From: CALLMM01 sp964429855
GTDB lineage: Bacteria > Armatimonadota > Chthonomonadetes > Chthonomonadales > CAJBBX01
Length of the DNA: 64,000 nt
Direction of reading: 5' to 3'
NCBI GenBank assembly: GCA_964429855.1
Contig: CAYSDM010000005.1
Span: 42,013 to 106,012, forward strand
The notes under the pieces were generated by a model. That model was not told the DNA's origin and searched no databases. It saw only the letters and a list, made by a program, of their open reading frames with translations. Below, piece after piece: positions 35,460-44,930 of the stretch. The first letter of the stretch is position 1, and the number at the start of each line of letters is the position of its first letter. A program made the translations under genes and the position numbers.

Positions 35460-35831
35460 TCATCCGTCTTCACGATGGCGTTCCCGATATATCTCCACTC
35501 CCACCGCCCGCGCAATAACGTTCATGGGGGGAGTCATCTTCTTCACGCGCAGACGGACGGCTTCCACCGGAAACTCGGACAGGATCGTATCCGTCATGCG
35601 CGAAGCGAGCGCCTCCAGCAGGCGAAACTGCTCCTGTGTGCCGATAGCGACGATTCGTTTGGCAACACGCGAATAGTTTATCGTGTCATTCAGATCGTCT
35701 AAACGACCGGCTTTTCGGGTGTCGAACTTCAGTTCCACATCCACTACATAGCGATGACCGACGTTCTGCTCCTCATCGGATGCGCCGTGATAGGCGTAGA
35801 ACTCGATAGCTTCAACAAAGATCGTATCCAA
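35460..35831 (-). CDS. folB: Dihydroneopterin aldolase
   Basis: Folate-pathway enzyme converting dihydroneopterin to hydroxymethyl-dihydropterin. Conserved FVEAIEFYAYHGASDEEQNVGHRYVVDVEL at the N-terminus holds the catalytic Tyr and neighbouring Glu. The frame opens at a TTG at 35870, but that TTG is the -35 box. The next in-frame start, TTG at 35831, directly precedes the conserved region and gives about 123 aa, the usual length. It lies only nine bases after the -10, so the mRNA would be leaderless or nearly so. Confidence 0.88.
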   Translation of the reverse strand: MDTIFVEAIEFYAYHGASDEEQNVGHRYVVDVELKFDTRKAGRLDDLNDTINYSRVAKRIVAIGTQEQFRLLEALASRMTDTILSEFPVEAVRLRVKKMTPPMNVIARAVGVEIYRERHREDG

Positions 35832-35840
35832 AGTGGGTCT

Positions 35841-35870
35841 ATTGTACCTTATGCGTGTTCTCGTAGACAA
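35841..35870 (-). promoter_or_regulatory. Promoter of folB
   Basis: TTGTCT (35870-35865), 18 bp, TACAAT (35846-35841). It is back-to-back with the tRNA-Arg promoter: the two -35 boxes are five bases apart on opposite strands. Confidence 0.6.
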
Positions 35871-35875
35871 TCCGC

Positions 35876-35904
35876 TTGTCGGAAGAGAAGGGCTGTGCTA
35901 TAAT
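35876..35904 (+). promoter_or_regulatory. Promoter of tRNA-Arg
   Basis: TTGTCG (35876-35881), 17 bp, TATAAT (35899-35904), ending nine bases before the mature tRNA. Confidence 0.8.
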
Positions 35905-35913
35905 GATTGATGT

Positions 35914-35986
35914 GCGCTCGTAGCTCAGTGGATAGAGCATCTGACTTCGGATCAGAAGGTCGGGAGTTCGAATCTCTCCGAGCGCG
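35914..35986 (+). tRNA. tRNA-Arg (anticodon UCG)
   Basis: Acceptor GCGCTCG pairs with CGAGCGC; anticodon stem TCTGA/TCAGA with loop CTTCGGA gives TCG (UCG, reads CGA and related codons). T-loop TTCGAAT. Discriminator G. Length 73 nt. Confidence 0.93.
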
Positions 35987-35995
35987 CGGGTCATG

Positions 35996-36029
35996 AAAGA
36001 GCCGTCCGTTCGATGACGGCTCTTTTTTT
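35996..36029 (+). terminator. Terminator of tRNA-Arg
   Basis: AAAGAGCCGTC pairs with GACGGCTCTTT and is followed by further T residues. It may also serve the convergent phosphotriesterase gene that ends at 36033. Confidence 0.92.
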
Positions 36030-36032
36030 GTG

Positions 36033-37100
36033 TCACCGTCCGAAGGCTTTCGCCGGGTTCTCCACCGTCAGCTTTCGGATCATCGCCTCGCTGACACCCG
36101 CTTTCTTCAATTCGGGGATCATCTTATCCGTCATTAAGTTGAAGTCCCGTATCTTTCCTCCATTCGGCTCTCCGACCCAGTACCATCCGGAGTCCATGGA
36201 GATCAGAAGCCGGTCAGCGTGTTTTTCCAGCATTGGCAGGATGAGCTTAAGATGCTCCTCGACTCCGCGCCAGCCGATACCATCGTACTCCACCCATGCC
36301 CCGCGATCTGCAACCTGCCGGTGCAGGTTCTGATCCGGCTCTCCATCCGCATGGACGTAGATGAAACGAGAAGGACTGACGCCTTCTTCTTCAAAGATTT
36401 TGACCTGTTCGAGCGCGGCAAGTCCCTGCACGGTATGAGAGGCGACCATTAAGCCGGTTCGCTTGCTGCTGCGCGCGGCTGCGCGAACGATCCTGGCATC
36501 CACCTCCTTCAACTTCGGAGGCGTCCCCTCCGCTGGATTGACCGCGATCTTCATAAAGCCCGGTTTTATCCCGGTTCCGTCAATGCCTTCTTCCCACTCC
36601 TTCACCCATCGGGCGGCCAGAGCGTCCACCGAATCGGTGTAGGCATGGCGCGGCAGGTATTTCCCGTTGACTGCCGCATAGTAGCCGGTATTGGTAACGA
36701 TGTGTAACCCTGTCTCCTCAGAAAGACGGCGCAGGACGCGGACATCCCTCCCCAGATAGTCGGGAGTACAGTCAACAAATCCCGTCACGCCGCGTTCGCG
36801 CAACTGTTTGAGATAGGGGAGCATGGTCTTGACAACCTCCTCCGGTTTCCATCGTTCCTTCGATGTCTGATCGGCTCCGATAAAATCCACCATGATATGT
36901 TCATGGGGCAGCGCGAAGCCAAACTGGCTGGCAGGAATCGGACCGCGAACGGTATAGATCATGGGATTCCCTCTCAAACGATTCTGATTATCCGCCGCAG
37001 CGGAGTATTCTATGACGCTGAGAGACGCGGTCATTAACGCGCCTCTAGAGAGACTGTCAATAAACTGACGGCGTGAGATGTTCCCGGGTTTGGTATGCAA
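36033..37100 (-). CDS. Tat-exported phosphotriesterase family hydrolase
   Basis: 355 aa, binuclear-metal amidohydrolase of the PTE family. Metal and active-site residues: HEHIMVDF (two His), the bridging Lys in GFMKIAV, His in VASHTVQG, His in YVHADGE and Asp in ISMDSGWYW. A twin-Arg leader (ISRRQFIDSLSRG) indicates export in folded form. The family hydrolyses phosphotriesters or, in most cases, lactones; the GYY segment after VTNTG is shared with lactonase-like members. The true substrate is unknown. Confidence 0.87.
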   Translation of the reverse strand: MHTKPGNISRRQFIDSLSRGALMTASLSVIEYSAAADNQNRLRGNPMIYTVRGPIPASQFGFALPHEHIMVDFIGADQTSKERWKPEEVVKTMLPYLKQLRERGVTGFVDCTPDYLGRDVRVLRRLSEETGLHIVTNTGYYAAVNGKYLPRHAYTDSVDALAARWVKEWEEGIDGTGIKPGFMKIAVNPAEGTPPKLKEVDARIVRAAARSSKRTGLMVASHTVQGLAALEQVKIFEEEGVSPSRFIYVHADGEPDQNLHRQVADRGAWVEYDGIGWRGVEEHLKLILPMLEKHADRLLISMDSGWYWVGEPNGGKIRDFNLMTDKMIPELKKAGVSEAMIRKLTVENPAKAFGR

Positions 37101-37156
37101 ATGCGTTCCTCCAGCGGCTACAGATGAACGATGATGTTACATTTTCAACATCGGCA

Positions 37157-37185
37157 TTGACAACCCTGCAAACCTGTGATAAGTT
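37157..37185 (+). promoter_or_regulatory. Candidate promoter of the A2M operon
   Basis: TTGACA (37157-37162), 17 bp, TAAGTT (37180-37185). The predicted leader is about 230 nt. Confidence 0.5.
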
Positions 37186-37418
37186 AGATCAAATGAAAAA
37201 CGTTTCAAAGAGGTGATGTTAATTCCGTTTGTGAATATCCGGATCGTACCGATTGCCGCTCCGGCATTTTCCTCCAAACGCCACAATCTCATACACGAGA
37301 AGACTACCCGATGGGAGGGATGCGCCCTCCGCCCACGCTGTATATCTTTCCGGCAGCATACAAAGGCGCTGTCGGACGATCTCTCGCTGACAGGTCATTC
37401 AAAAAGAAGAAGGAAAAC

Positions 37419-39221
37419 ATGGAACGCAGCCTATTATGGAGCGCGTTAGCTCTTGGGTGCGTCGGCTGGCTGTGCGGGTTCGCGCTAACCCGTGTACAAC
37501 AGGACGACTCGCGACGGATCTCTGTCCTACCATTCCCGTTCTGGATCGCCGCGCTGGCGATTCCCATTCTTGTTTTTCTCGCCACGATTCCGGTTATTCC
37601 TCCCTTTAATATCGGGCAGGGGTGGGGAGGAGGATTCTTTCTGGGTAGTATCGGCGCGCTGCTCTCCACATGGGTATGGATTCGATCACGGCAAGGAGAG
37701 TCAGTGCCGCTGCGCGCCTCCGCGACACTGACCGCCCCATACTTTCTTGCGGTCATCTGCGTCGCGATTGCGCTTCTATGGATGAATGATGTCATCATGG
37801 ATGCGCTGATGGGCGTGGCAATCGGCTGGTTTGTCCATATGTTTCTAGTCTATACGGGAACCTCCTCCTCGGAGTATTCCCGGAATGATCCCCAGAGCGC
37901 TTCTCTTTCCAATAATCTCCATACGATCAGTCTCCTTGCGGGAGCCGGATTCGCCGTTCTGCTGTGCGCTGTCGCCGCGCTGGGCATCTATCGGGACAAC
38001 CTGGAGTATTCGGGGATGAACCATCCGCTGACAGCGATTGCGATGATTATGGCGGTCAGCATCCCGTTTCTGACGCTGGTCTGCGCGCTTCCCGCCTCTC
38101 TCTTTGCTCGAATGGCGATGAAAATACCGGGGATCGGGTTCTTTGCCGGGATATCCTCGCGGCTGTTTGCCGGGGAGGAGGAGAGACTGCTGGCGATCCG
38201 CTTCTGGCGTCTTCTGCTGGCGGTGGCGCTGTTCCTCGCGCTGGGCTACCCGCTCTCTTCAAAAGTCGTGACGGAACCGATTGTCTGGCAGTTGATGTGG
38301 ATCGGAGTTCTGGTCGGGTTGGCGGTGTGGTGGATGATACGTGACGCTTCGATCAAACCGGATGACCGGCGACCGCTTTCACTCGGATATCCGCTCAGTC
38401 TGCTGACGCTCCTCAGCGGGTTCCTGGTCGCATTTCAGGTATATGCGGGAATGGGAACGGCGTATATGATGCTTGCGGCATGGCTCCCGCTCTCGATCGC
38501 GCTCTCTATCGGGATGGAACGCAGCACAGATACATCCGGCTCCATCGTCTCGGAAGAGGAGACTCTCGAAGGACTGCAGACGTCTATGCAGTATCTTCTC
38601 ATCGGAGTCGGCATCGTTCTCTATAGACTCACTGCTTGGCGATTCAATAGCCATCTGCAGGGAGCCTCCTTGAACGATCACTATGCTTTCTATGGTATCT
38701 GTATCGGGTTGATCGTGCCCTGCCTGCTGGCAATCTTCCTCTGGAGACCGCTCACCTTGAAGTCGGCATCTCCTGGATCCATGCTTGGCAGGCTTCTGTT
38801 GACAGGCGCGATGACGCTGTTGATCCCCTCTCTGATGGTTCTATTCTGGGGAGCGAAGTGTATGCTGGGAATGCTCTTCGGACTGGCGGTCGCAGCGGCT
38901 TTTCACCGAAATTCTCCGATGCTGAACCTCCCGGCGATTGAGAAGGAGAAAGAGTTTTCAGGAATGATCGGTATCCTGATCTCTCTGTTCGCTCTGGCGC
39001 TTGCTCTGGCTCCCGCGCAATGGCTGGCGCATGTTTCGAATATGGAACCGTTGACCAGACATCAGAAGTTCATCCTCGTCGGTTTTTCGATAGGCGGCGT
39101 CATTCTTCTGACTCTCCTTGCGGACTATGGCGGACGGTTCTCCGACTGGATGCGGCGACATAAAACAGGAAACCCGACACCTACTCCCACCGTCAAGAGC
39201 CAGGAAGGAGCGGCGCAATGA
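37419..39221 (+). CDS. Polytopic membrane protein of unknown function, A2M operon
   Basis: 600 aa with about 16 hydrophobic segments, starting SLLWSALALGCVGWLCGFAL, and a short polar C-terminal tail. The frame opens at 37311, but ATG 37419 has AAGGA a few bases upstream and starts the first helix. It overlaps the alpha-2-macroglobulin gene by 4 bp, so the two are translationally coupled and probably work together. No transporter signature was recognised; a scaffold or an envelope-stress component is possible. Confidence 0.75.
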   Translation: MERSLLWSALALGCVGWLCGFALTRVQQDDSRRISVLPFPFWIAALAIPILVFLATIPVIPPFNIGQGWGGGFFLGSIGALLSTWVWIRSRQGESVPLRASATLTAPYFLAVICVAIALLWMNDVIMDALMGVAIGWFVHMFLVYTGTSSSEYSRNDPQSASLSNNLHTISLLAGAGFAVLLCAVAALGIYRDNLEYSGMNHPLTAIAMIMAVSIPFLTLVCALPASLFARMAMKIPGIGFFAGISSRLFAGEEERLLAIRFWRLLLAVALFLALGYPLSSKVVTEPIVWQLMWIGVLVGLAVWWMIRDASIKPDDRRPLSLGYPLSLLTLLSGFLVAFQVYAGMGTAYMMLAAWLPLSIALSIGMERSTDTSGSIVSEEETLEGLQTSMQYLLIGVGIVLYRLTAWRFNSHLQGASLNDHYAFYGICIGLIVPCLLAIFLWRPLTLKSASPGSMLGRLLLTGAMTLLIPSLMVLFWGAKCMLGMLFGLAVAAAFHRNSPMLNLPAIEKEKEFSGMIGILISLFALALALAPAQWLAHVSNMEPLTRHQKFILVGFSIGGVILLTLLADYGGRFSDWMRRHKTGNPTPTPTVKSQEGAAQ

Positions 39222-42200
39222 GCGCAGAGAACGCCACTCATTCGCTCTCCATTCGATGGGGCGCGATCCTCCCTAAATCCATCAGCACGCTTGCCGGTCT
39301 GGGGCTGATCGGCGGGGCGATTGCTTACGGGATTCAGGTTGAGACACCTGTTGGCAGGATTGCCTGTCAGACATTTCTGGAACAGACCATGAAGCCGGCA
39401 AGGAATGTCTCTCTCTCTCTCTCCGGGAAAGACAGCAGCGGGGAGAGACATTCCTTTTATGGAAAGACGGACAACAACGGCGCTTTCCACTTTTCGCGTA
39501 TCCCGGCGGGCAGTTACAGGATTAACGCCTATGGGACTGCTCACGATTCCGGGGAAGTACAGATCACGGTGGAAGAAGGGAAAACGACTGACATCGCCCT
39601 GGGACTTAAGCGAAATCATCCAACGCTGGGAATTCAGGTATCTCAAAGGGTCTTTACACCGGATGAGGAGGTCGGTTTCTCGGTGCGAGGATATGTAGAC
39701 GGAAAAGCCCCGAAAGGGAAAGACAGTCTGACTCTGAAGATTTATCGCACGAAACTGTCACGGCTGCTTCAGAATCCGGTCACCGAAACCGCTCTCAGAT
39801 CACTGAACTCCAACTATGATTCGCCCCCCCGTCTAACCCGCGATCTTCTCAATCCGACAGGGAAAGAGCCGCTCAAGATGGAGGCGCAGAAGAGCATACC
39901 CATTCAGGGAGCGGATCTGGAGGGATTCTTCTATCAGCGAGTCCGATTCGATGCGCCGAAAGTGGGAGCCTATCTCTACGAGGTGTCGCATGGAGCAGAT
40001 GTCCTTGGCGGCTGGCTGGTAGTCACGAACACCGGAATCGTGATGAAGCAGGCGAATAAGCGGGCATTGATTTTTGCCGCCGACCTGTCCGAAGGAAGAC
40101 CTCTGCCTCAGACCAATATCCAGTTCTACATGAACGGAAAAGAGATCCGTACACAAAAGACCGACGCTGAGGGATTGGCGGTATTCAACTTGCCGGAAGT
40201 TAAGCGCGCTTCTGACGAGGAGGAGGAATCGTCTCGCAACCGGATACTGGTGATCGCATCTCGCGGAGATGACGAGGCGGCGCTGTTGAGTAATGACTAC
40301 GAGAATGCAGGGGGAGATCGGTTTGTGGTACATGCCTATACGGATCGTCCCATCTATCGTCCGGGGCAGCGAATCCAGTATAAGGCGGTCGCCCGCAGAA
40401 TGACGGAGCAGGTCTATCAGTACGCGATCCCCAGCGGAGTGACGGCTCTGGTAGAGGTGCGCGATCCGACGGGAGAGCGGTTAGTGCGCGAGAGTAAAAC
40501 CTTATCCGTCGCCGGCTCCTTCGCTGGCTCCTTTGATCTCAATGAGGAGGCTCCGACGGGAGTCTACAGCATGATAATGACGATCAATGGAGAGAAGCAT
40601 GTTCATGAGGTGGTTGTCGCCTCCTACAAGAAACCGGAATACAGCGTAACAGTCACGCCGGAAAAACCGCGCTATTCGCCGGAAGAGCCGATACGGATCA
40701 TGGTCTCCGGGCAGTACTACTTCGGTTCGCCAGTTGCGGGCGGTAAGGTAACCTATACCGTCTATCGCAGCCAGGACTGGCAAGCCTACTACTCGCTTAT
40801 GTATGGCGGCACCTATGATCCGGACGAGGAGGACGAGGAGGGAGGCTACAGTTACGGGGAGACGGTCGCGGACGGCACGGCGACGCTAGATGAGAACGGA
40901 AAAACGGTTATATCGTTCAATGCATCTCTTCCTGAAGACGATCGCCCTTCTCAGGACTATGCCTATACCGCTTCGATCAGCGTCACGGACACTTCGGGAA
41001 GAGAGGTAACCGCAGAAGGAACGGCGCGGATGTCGGTGGGCGATTTTCGACTGATCGTTCAGCCATCCGGTTACCTCGCTGCTCCGGGCAAGCCGAACGA
41101 TGTACTGCTGATGGCTTTCGATTACGATAATCGTCCAGTATCGGGAACCGCTGTTGAATTGGAGGTCGGCTTTAACCAGTTGAAAAAGACGCAAGACGGA
41201 GAGGAGTATGTCTATCAGGCGGCTGCGGTTTTAAAGGCAGTTACTGGAGCAGACGGGCGCGTTGTCATCCCGGTGACTCCTCCGCGTAAAGGCAACATTC
41301 TGCTCAAAGCAAAAGCGGTTGACACTCATAACCGCGCTATCCGCGCACAGTCAGAGTTATGGGTGATGGACGATGCAGGCGGAGAGGCGGAGGCGGAATA
41401 CGAGAACCTGTCACTCCTGACGGATAAACGCCGTTACGATCCGGGAGATACCGCGCGCATTCTCATTAACACCCAGAGAACCGGAATGAGCGTGCTGCTA
41501 ACATTGGAAGGCGAGAGAATCTATAAGACCGTCGTTCTTCCGATCCATCAGCGCAGTACGGTTTTTCGCCTGCCAATTCTGCCGGAGTACGGACCCAATG
41601 TCATCCTGAAAGCCTGCTACGTAAAGAAGAAGGAGTTTGCGAACAGCGAAGTCGCTTTAAGGGTGGCTATGCCGGGAAAAGAGTTGACGGTAGCCATCCA
41701 ACCGGACCGATCCGATTACAAACCCGGAGAGCCTATCCGGTATCAAATTCAGATCACCGATATGCAGGGCAGACCGGTTGTCTGCGAGTTTTCGATGGGA
41801 GTGGTGGATGAATCCATCTATGCTCTGCGCGAGGACAGCCCGAAAGCGTTTCGTGATGCCTTCTATCCGCGCCGCTATTCGCAGGTGGAGACAAGATACT
41901 CTTTTGCGCTGGAGTTTCTTGGCGACGCGGATAAGGCGGAACCGAAGATCGTTACTCGCAAACGTTTTGAGGATACGGCTTTCTGGCAGCCGACTCTGAT
42001 GACCGACTCGCAGGGACGCGCTTCGGTTCAGTTCTCGCTTCCAGATAATCTCACGACCTGGAGGGCGACAGTTCAGGCTTTCACGCCCGATATGTCTCTC
42101 GGACGGCAGATCAACAGGGTGATCGCGTCTAAGGAGTTCTTTGTGAGATTAGAGACTCCTCGATTCTTGACTCAGCGAGACGAATCTCGCGTCATGGCGC

Positions 42201-44035
42201 TGGTGCATAACGAGACCGGAAAACCGCAGACCGCGCTGGTACGAATGCGCGTGGAAGGGGCATCACTTAGTGGTGAGGAAGAGCAGACCCTGCAGGTGGA
42301 GCCGGGGAAGGTTGCGACAGCCGTCTGGCAAATTCGGGCAGATGTAATCGGAAGGGCAAAGTTCAAGGTAACAGCCTGGACTCCGAAGGTGGCAGGCGCA
42401 ATACAGTATACTGACGGAGTGGAGACCTCGCTTCCTGTTATTCCGTTTGGTCGTCTGCTGGTTCAGTCTCTCGCTGGAGAGTTAACCTCCGACAGACCGC
42501 AGACCGAGACAATCCGCTTCGATCCGGCCTCCATACCGGAAGCCAGCCAGTTAACGGTTCGAATCACGCCGTCGGTGTTCAGCGCGCTTGCAGACAGCCT
42601 GGAATACCTGGTCGGTTATCCTTATGGCTGCGTGGAGCAGACCATGAGCCGCTTTTTACCGACGCTGCTGGTAGATCGCTATCTTGGCAGTTATGCTGTT
42701 CCGGCAGGAGTCGATCGTCAGGAACTGCCGAAGATGGTACGCAGCGGACTGACCCGGCTCTATCGAATGCAGCATCAAAGCGGGGCATGGGGTTGGTGGG
42801 AACAGGATTCGGACGATCCCTGGATGACCGCCTATGTGCTGTACGGTCTGGCGATGGCAAAAGAGGCGGGCTATCCGGTCAGCGAGTCTGCTTTTAAACG
42901 GGGCAGGGAAGCCGCCGCGAAGATGGTTCCGACGGTGCGTGAGGATAACCGCGCCTTCCTGCTCTACGCGCTTGCGCTATCGGGAGATCGTCAGACGGTC
43001 AGAATTCAACGCGCGAAATTCGACTGGAAGAAGACGGGAGCGGAATCGCTCTCCTATCTAACGCTGGCGGATCGCCTGATGGGGATTGACGATCCGGAGA
43101 TCATGTCGGAACTGAATCGCCGCGCGGTTTCTGCGGACGGGCTGCTATCCTGGAAGCCGAAAGATGACCGTTCAGAATGGAATAGGACAATGGTAACGGC
43201 AACATCATTGCGCGCTCTACTGGCAGTTAATCCACAGGATCCCCGCGCCGGTGCGGTTATTCGCTGGCTGATGAGAAATCGTACCGGCGAATACTGGTAC
43301 AGTACGCGAGACACCTCCTGGGTGCTGGCAGCATTCTGTGACTATCTGCGCGGTAGTCCTGTCCAGCGGATGGATGGCGAGGTGCGCGTAAACCTGAATG
43401 GCCAGATGGTGCAGGCATTCCGGTTATCTCAGGAGAACCTGCGGGAACGGGAACTGGTATTGCGAATACCCGCTGCGAAGCTGAAACCGGGGAAGAACGA
43501 TCTCCTGATGGAACGTGTTGGCGGAACCAGTACTGTCTTCTATTCGGTGGATGTGCGTCAGGTGGTGGGTATGGAGACCATTCCTCCTGTGTCTGATCGC
43601 AAAATCGCGATCAAGAGGGAGTATCTGCGCGTAATCCCCCGGCGCGCCGGAGATAACGCCTGGGAACTGAAGACCGAACCAACCGGTAATCGGATGGGGC
43701 AGGGAGAGTTGGTTCGGGTTCGTCTCACCTTTGAGGCGTCGGAAGATATGTCCTATGTGTTGATCGAAGATCCCTTCCCCTCCGGCTGTGAGGTAACGGA
43801 GCGCGGAAATGCGGGTGAGGTGGACTCGTGGGAATACTGGTGGGCGAGTATAGATATTCGCGACCATAAGATCGCCTTTTTCGTTCGCAGTATGCCGAAG
43901 GGGAAGCATGTGATCGAATATCATCTTCGCACGCAGACGCCGGGAACCTATCGAACGCTGCCGACCCTGCTTCAGGGAATGTACGCGCCGGAGACGCGCA
44001 GCGAGTCTGCTTCAGAAAGCGTAGAGATTCGATGA
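39218..44035 (+). CDS. Bacterial alpha-2-macroglobulin family protein with thioester
   Basis: 1605 aa. Bacterial A2Ms trap external proteases: cleavage of a bait region exposes a thioester that binds the attacker. An N-terminal helix (STLAGLGLIGGAIAYGI) anchors it; there is no lipobox, unlike E. coli YfhM. Early residues hold a carboxypeptidase-regulatory-like beta domain, then macroglobulin domains (YRPGQRIQYKAVAR near 385). The A2M core follows (FWQPTLMTDSQGRASVQFSLPD near 920), then the thioester motif YGCVEQT with C1138 and Q1141, and helices of the thioester domain. The usual partner pbpC is absent; a membrane protein precedes and VanW follows, both with ATGA overlaps. Confidence 0.93.
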   Translation: MSAENATHSLSIRWGAILPKSISTLAGLGLIGGAIAYGIQVETPVGRIACQTFLEQTMKPARNVSLSLSGKDSSGERHSFYGKTDNNGAFHFSRIPAGSYRINAYGTAHDSGEVQITVEEGKTTDIALGLKRNHPTLGIQVSQRVFTPDEEVGFSVRGYVDGKAPKGKDSLTLKIYRTKLSRLLQNPVTETALRSLNSNYDSPPRLTRDLLNPTGKEPLKMEAQKSIPIQGADLEGFFYQRVRFDAPKVGAYLYEVSHGADVLGGWLVVTNTGIVMKQANKRALIFAADLSEGRPLPQTNIQFYMNGKEIRTQKTDAEGLAVFNLPEVKRASDEEEESSRNRILVIASRGDDEAALLSNDYENAGGDRFVVHAYTDRPIYRPGQRIQYKAVARRMTEQVYQYAIPSGVTALVEVRDPTGERLVRESKTLSVAGSFAGSFDLNEEAPTGVYSMIMTINGEKHVHEVVVASYKKPEYSVTVTPEKPRYSPEEPIRIMVSGQYYFGSPVAGGKVTYTVYRSQDWQAYYSLMYGGTYDPDEEDEEGGYSYGETVADGTATLDENGKTVISFNASLPEDDRPSQDYAYTASISVTDTSGREVTAEGTARMSVGDFRLIVQPSGYLAAPGKPNDVLLMAFDYDNRPVSGTAVELEVGFNQLKKTQDGEEYVYQAAAVLKAVTGADGRVVIPVTPPRKGNILLKAKAVDTHNRAIRAQSELWVMDDAGGEAEAEYENLSLLTDKRRYDPGDTARILINTQRTGMSVLLTLEGERIYKTVVLPIHQRSTVFRLPILPEYGPNVILKACYVKKKEFANSEVALRVAMPGKELTVAIQPDRSDYKPGEPIRYQIQITDMQGRPVVCEFSMGVVDESIYALREDSPKAFRDAFYPRRYSQVETRYSFALEFLGDADKAEPKIVTRKRFEDTAFWQPTLMTDSQGRASVQFSLPDNLTTWRATVQAFTPDMSLGRQINRVIASKEFFVRLETPRFLTQRDESRVMALVHNETGKPQTALVRMRVEGASLSGEEEQTLQVEPGKVATAVWQIRADVIGRAKFKVTAWTPKVAGAIQYTDGVETSLPVIPFGRLLVQSLAGELTSDRPQTETIRFDPASIPEASQLTVRITPSVFSALADSLEYLVGYPYGCVEQTMSRFLPTLLVDRYLGSYAVPAGVDRQELPKMVRSGLTRLYRMQHQSGAWGWWEQDSDDPWMTAYVLYGLAMAKEAGYPVSESAFKRGREAAAKMVPTVREDNRAFLLYALALSGDRQTVRIQRAKFDWKKTGAESLSYLTLADRLMGIDDPEIMSELNRRAVSADGLLSWKPKDDRSEWNRTMVTATSLRALLAVNPQDPRAGAVIRWLMRNRTGEYWYSTRDTSWVLAAFCDYLRGSPVQRMDGEVRVNLNGQMVQAFRLSQENLRERELVLRIPAAKLKPGKNDLLMERVGGTSTVFYSVDVRQVVGMETIPPVSDRKIAIKREYLRVIPRRAGDNAWELKTEPTGNRMGQGELVRVRLTFEASEDMSYVLIEDPFPSGCEVTERGNAGEVDSWEYWWASIDIRDHKIAFFVRSMPKGKHVIEYHLRTQTPGTYRTLPTLLQGMYAPETRSESASESVEIR

Positions 44036-44877
44036 GAGAACCGGCAACCGTTTCAATGCATAGACCGACTTCCGCATCGGTTCTCGGAGGCATGGCGATT
44101 ATTATGTGCGCGCTGCTGGTTCTGGTCGGAGGAGGGCTACTGATCCGGTTCGCGGCAGCCCCGCCGCCGGAGGTCGAATTGATCGGATTCTCCACCAGTC
44201 TGAACGGTCGAACCTCCTCTCAGCGACACAATGCGCGACTGGCTGCAGAGAGCCTGAATGAGAAGGTGATTCCGCCAGGCGCGGTCTTCTCCTTCAATCA
44301 GACGGTGAAATCCTGGTCGGCGGACAGGGGGTATGTGAAAGCGCCGGTCAGTTTCGATGGGGAACTGGTGAAAGCCTATGGAGGAGGACTCTGCCAGACA
44401 TCCACCACGCTCTACAATGCCGCGCTGCTGGCAGGACTGCCCATTGTAGAACGGCATCCGCATATCTTTGCCCCGCGCTATATTGCGCCCGGACAGGACG
44501 CGGCGGTCGCCTTTCCCTCCATTGACCTGCGTTTTCGTAATCCCTATCCCTGGCCCCTGCGAATCCGGACAAGAATATATGGAGACCGATTGGAGGTTCG
44601 CCTTTTCGGCAGGGAGCGTCTGAACAGGACAGTTCGAATCGTTACGCAGGTTGTCGAGGTACAGCCTCCTGAGAAGCGGACGCGCATCATAGTGAAGCCG
44701 AAAGGCTCTGCTGGTCGCGCCTATCTGCGAAGTCCGGGTTTGAACGGCTATCGGGTTGTGGCTTATCGGGTTATCTCTGAAAAGGGGCGCGAGGTGCGCC
44801 GTGAACGGCTTTCGGATGATACCTATCCGGCGATGAATCGCGTCATTGCGCTGATAGAGGAGAGGGCGAGGGAATAG
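44032..44877 (+). CDS. VanW family protein
   Basis: 281 aa. A membrane helix (residues 18-44) is followed by the VanW domain: STSLNGRTSSQRHNARLAAESLN, PPGAVFSFNQTV, YGGGLCQTSTTLYNAALLAGL and IDLRFRNPYPWPLRI. A late G5-like/beta region ends the protein. VanW is found in some vancomycin-resistance clusters, but its function is unsettled and most members are unrelated to resistance; a cell-envelope role is likely. It is the last gene of the operon and overlaps the A2M gene by 4 bp. Confidence 0.88.
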   Translation: MREPATVSMHRPTSASVLGGMAIIMCALLVLVGGGLLIRFAAAPPPEVELIGFSTSLNGRTSSQRHNARLAAESLNEKVIPPGAVFSFNQTVKSWSADRGYVKAPVSFDGELVKAYGGGLCQTSTTLYNAALLAGLPIVERHPHIFAPRYIAPGQDAAVAFPSIDLRFRNPYPWPLRIRTRIYGDRLEVRLFGRERLNRTVRIVTQVVEVQPPEKRTRIIVKPKGSAGRAYLRSPGLNGYRVVAYRVISEKGREVRRERLSDDTYPAMNRVIALIEERARE

Positions 44878-44892
44878 TCTTTGCGCGATAAG

Positions 44893-44930
44893 TCGGGGAT
44901 TTGCCTTCGGAACGGCGAATCCCCGATTTT
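44893..44930 (+). terminator. Terminator of the A2M operon
   Basis: TCGGGGATTTGCC pairs with GGCGAATCCCCGA (one mismatch) across a TTCGGAAC loop and is followed by TTTT. Confidence 0.8.

Noticed and set aside
44032..44877. VanW as evidence of vancomycin resistance
   Set aside because: No vanHAX or vanRS genes nearby, and VanW proteins are widespread without resistance.
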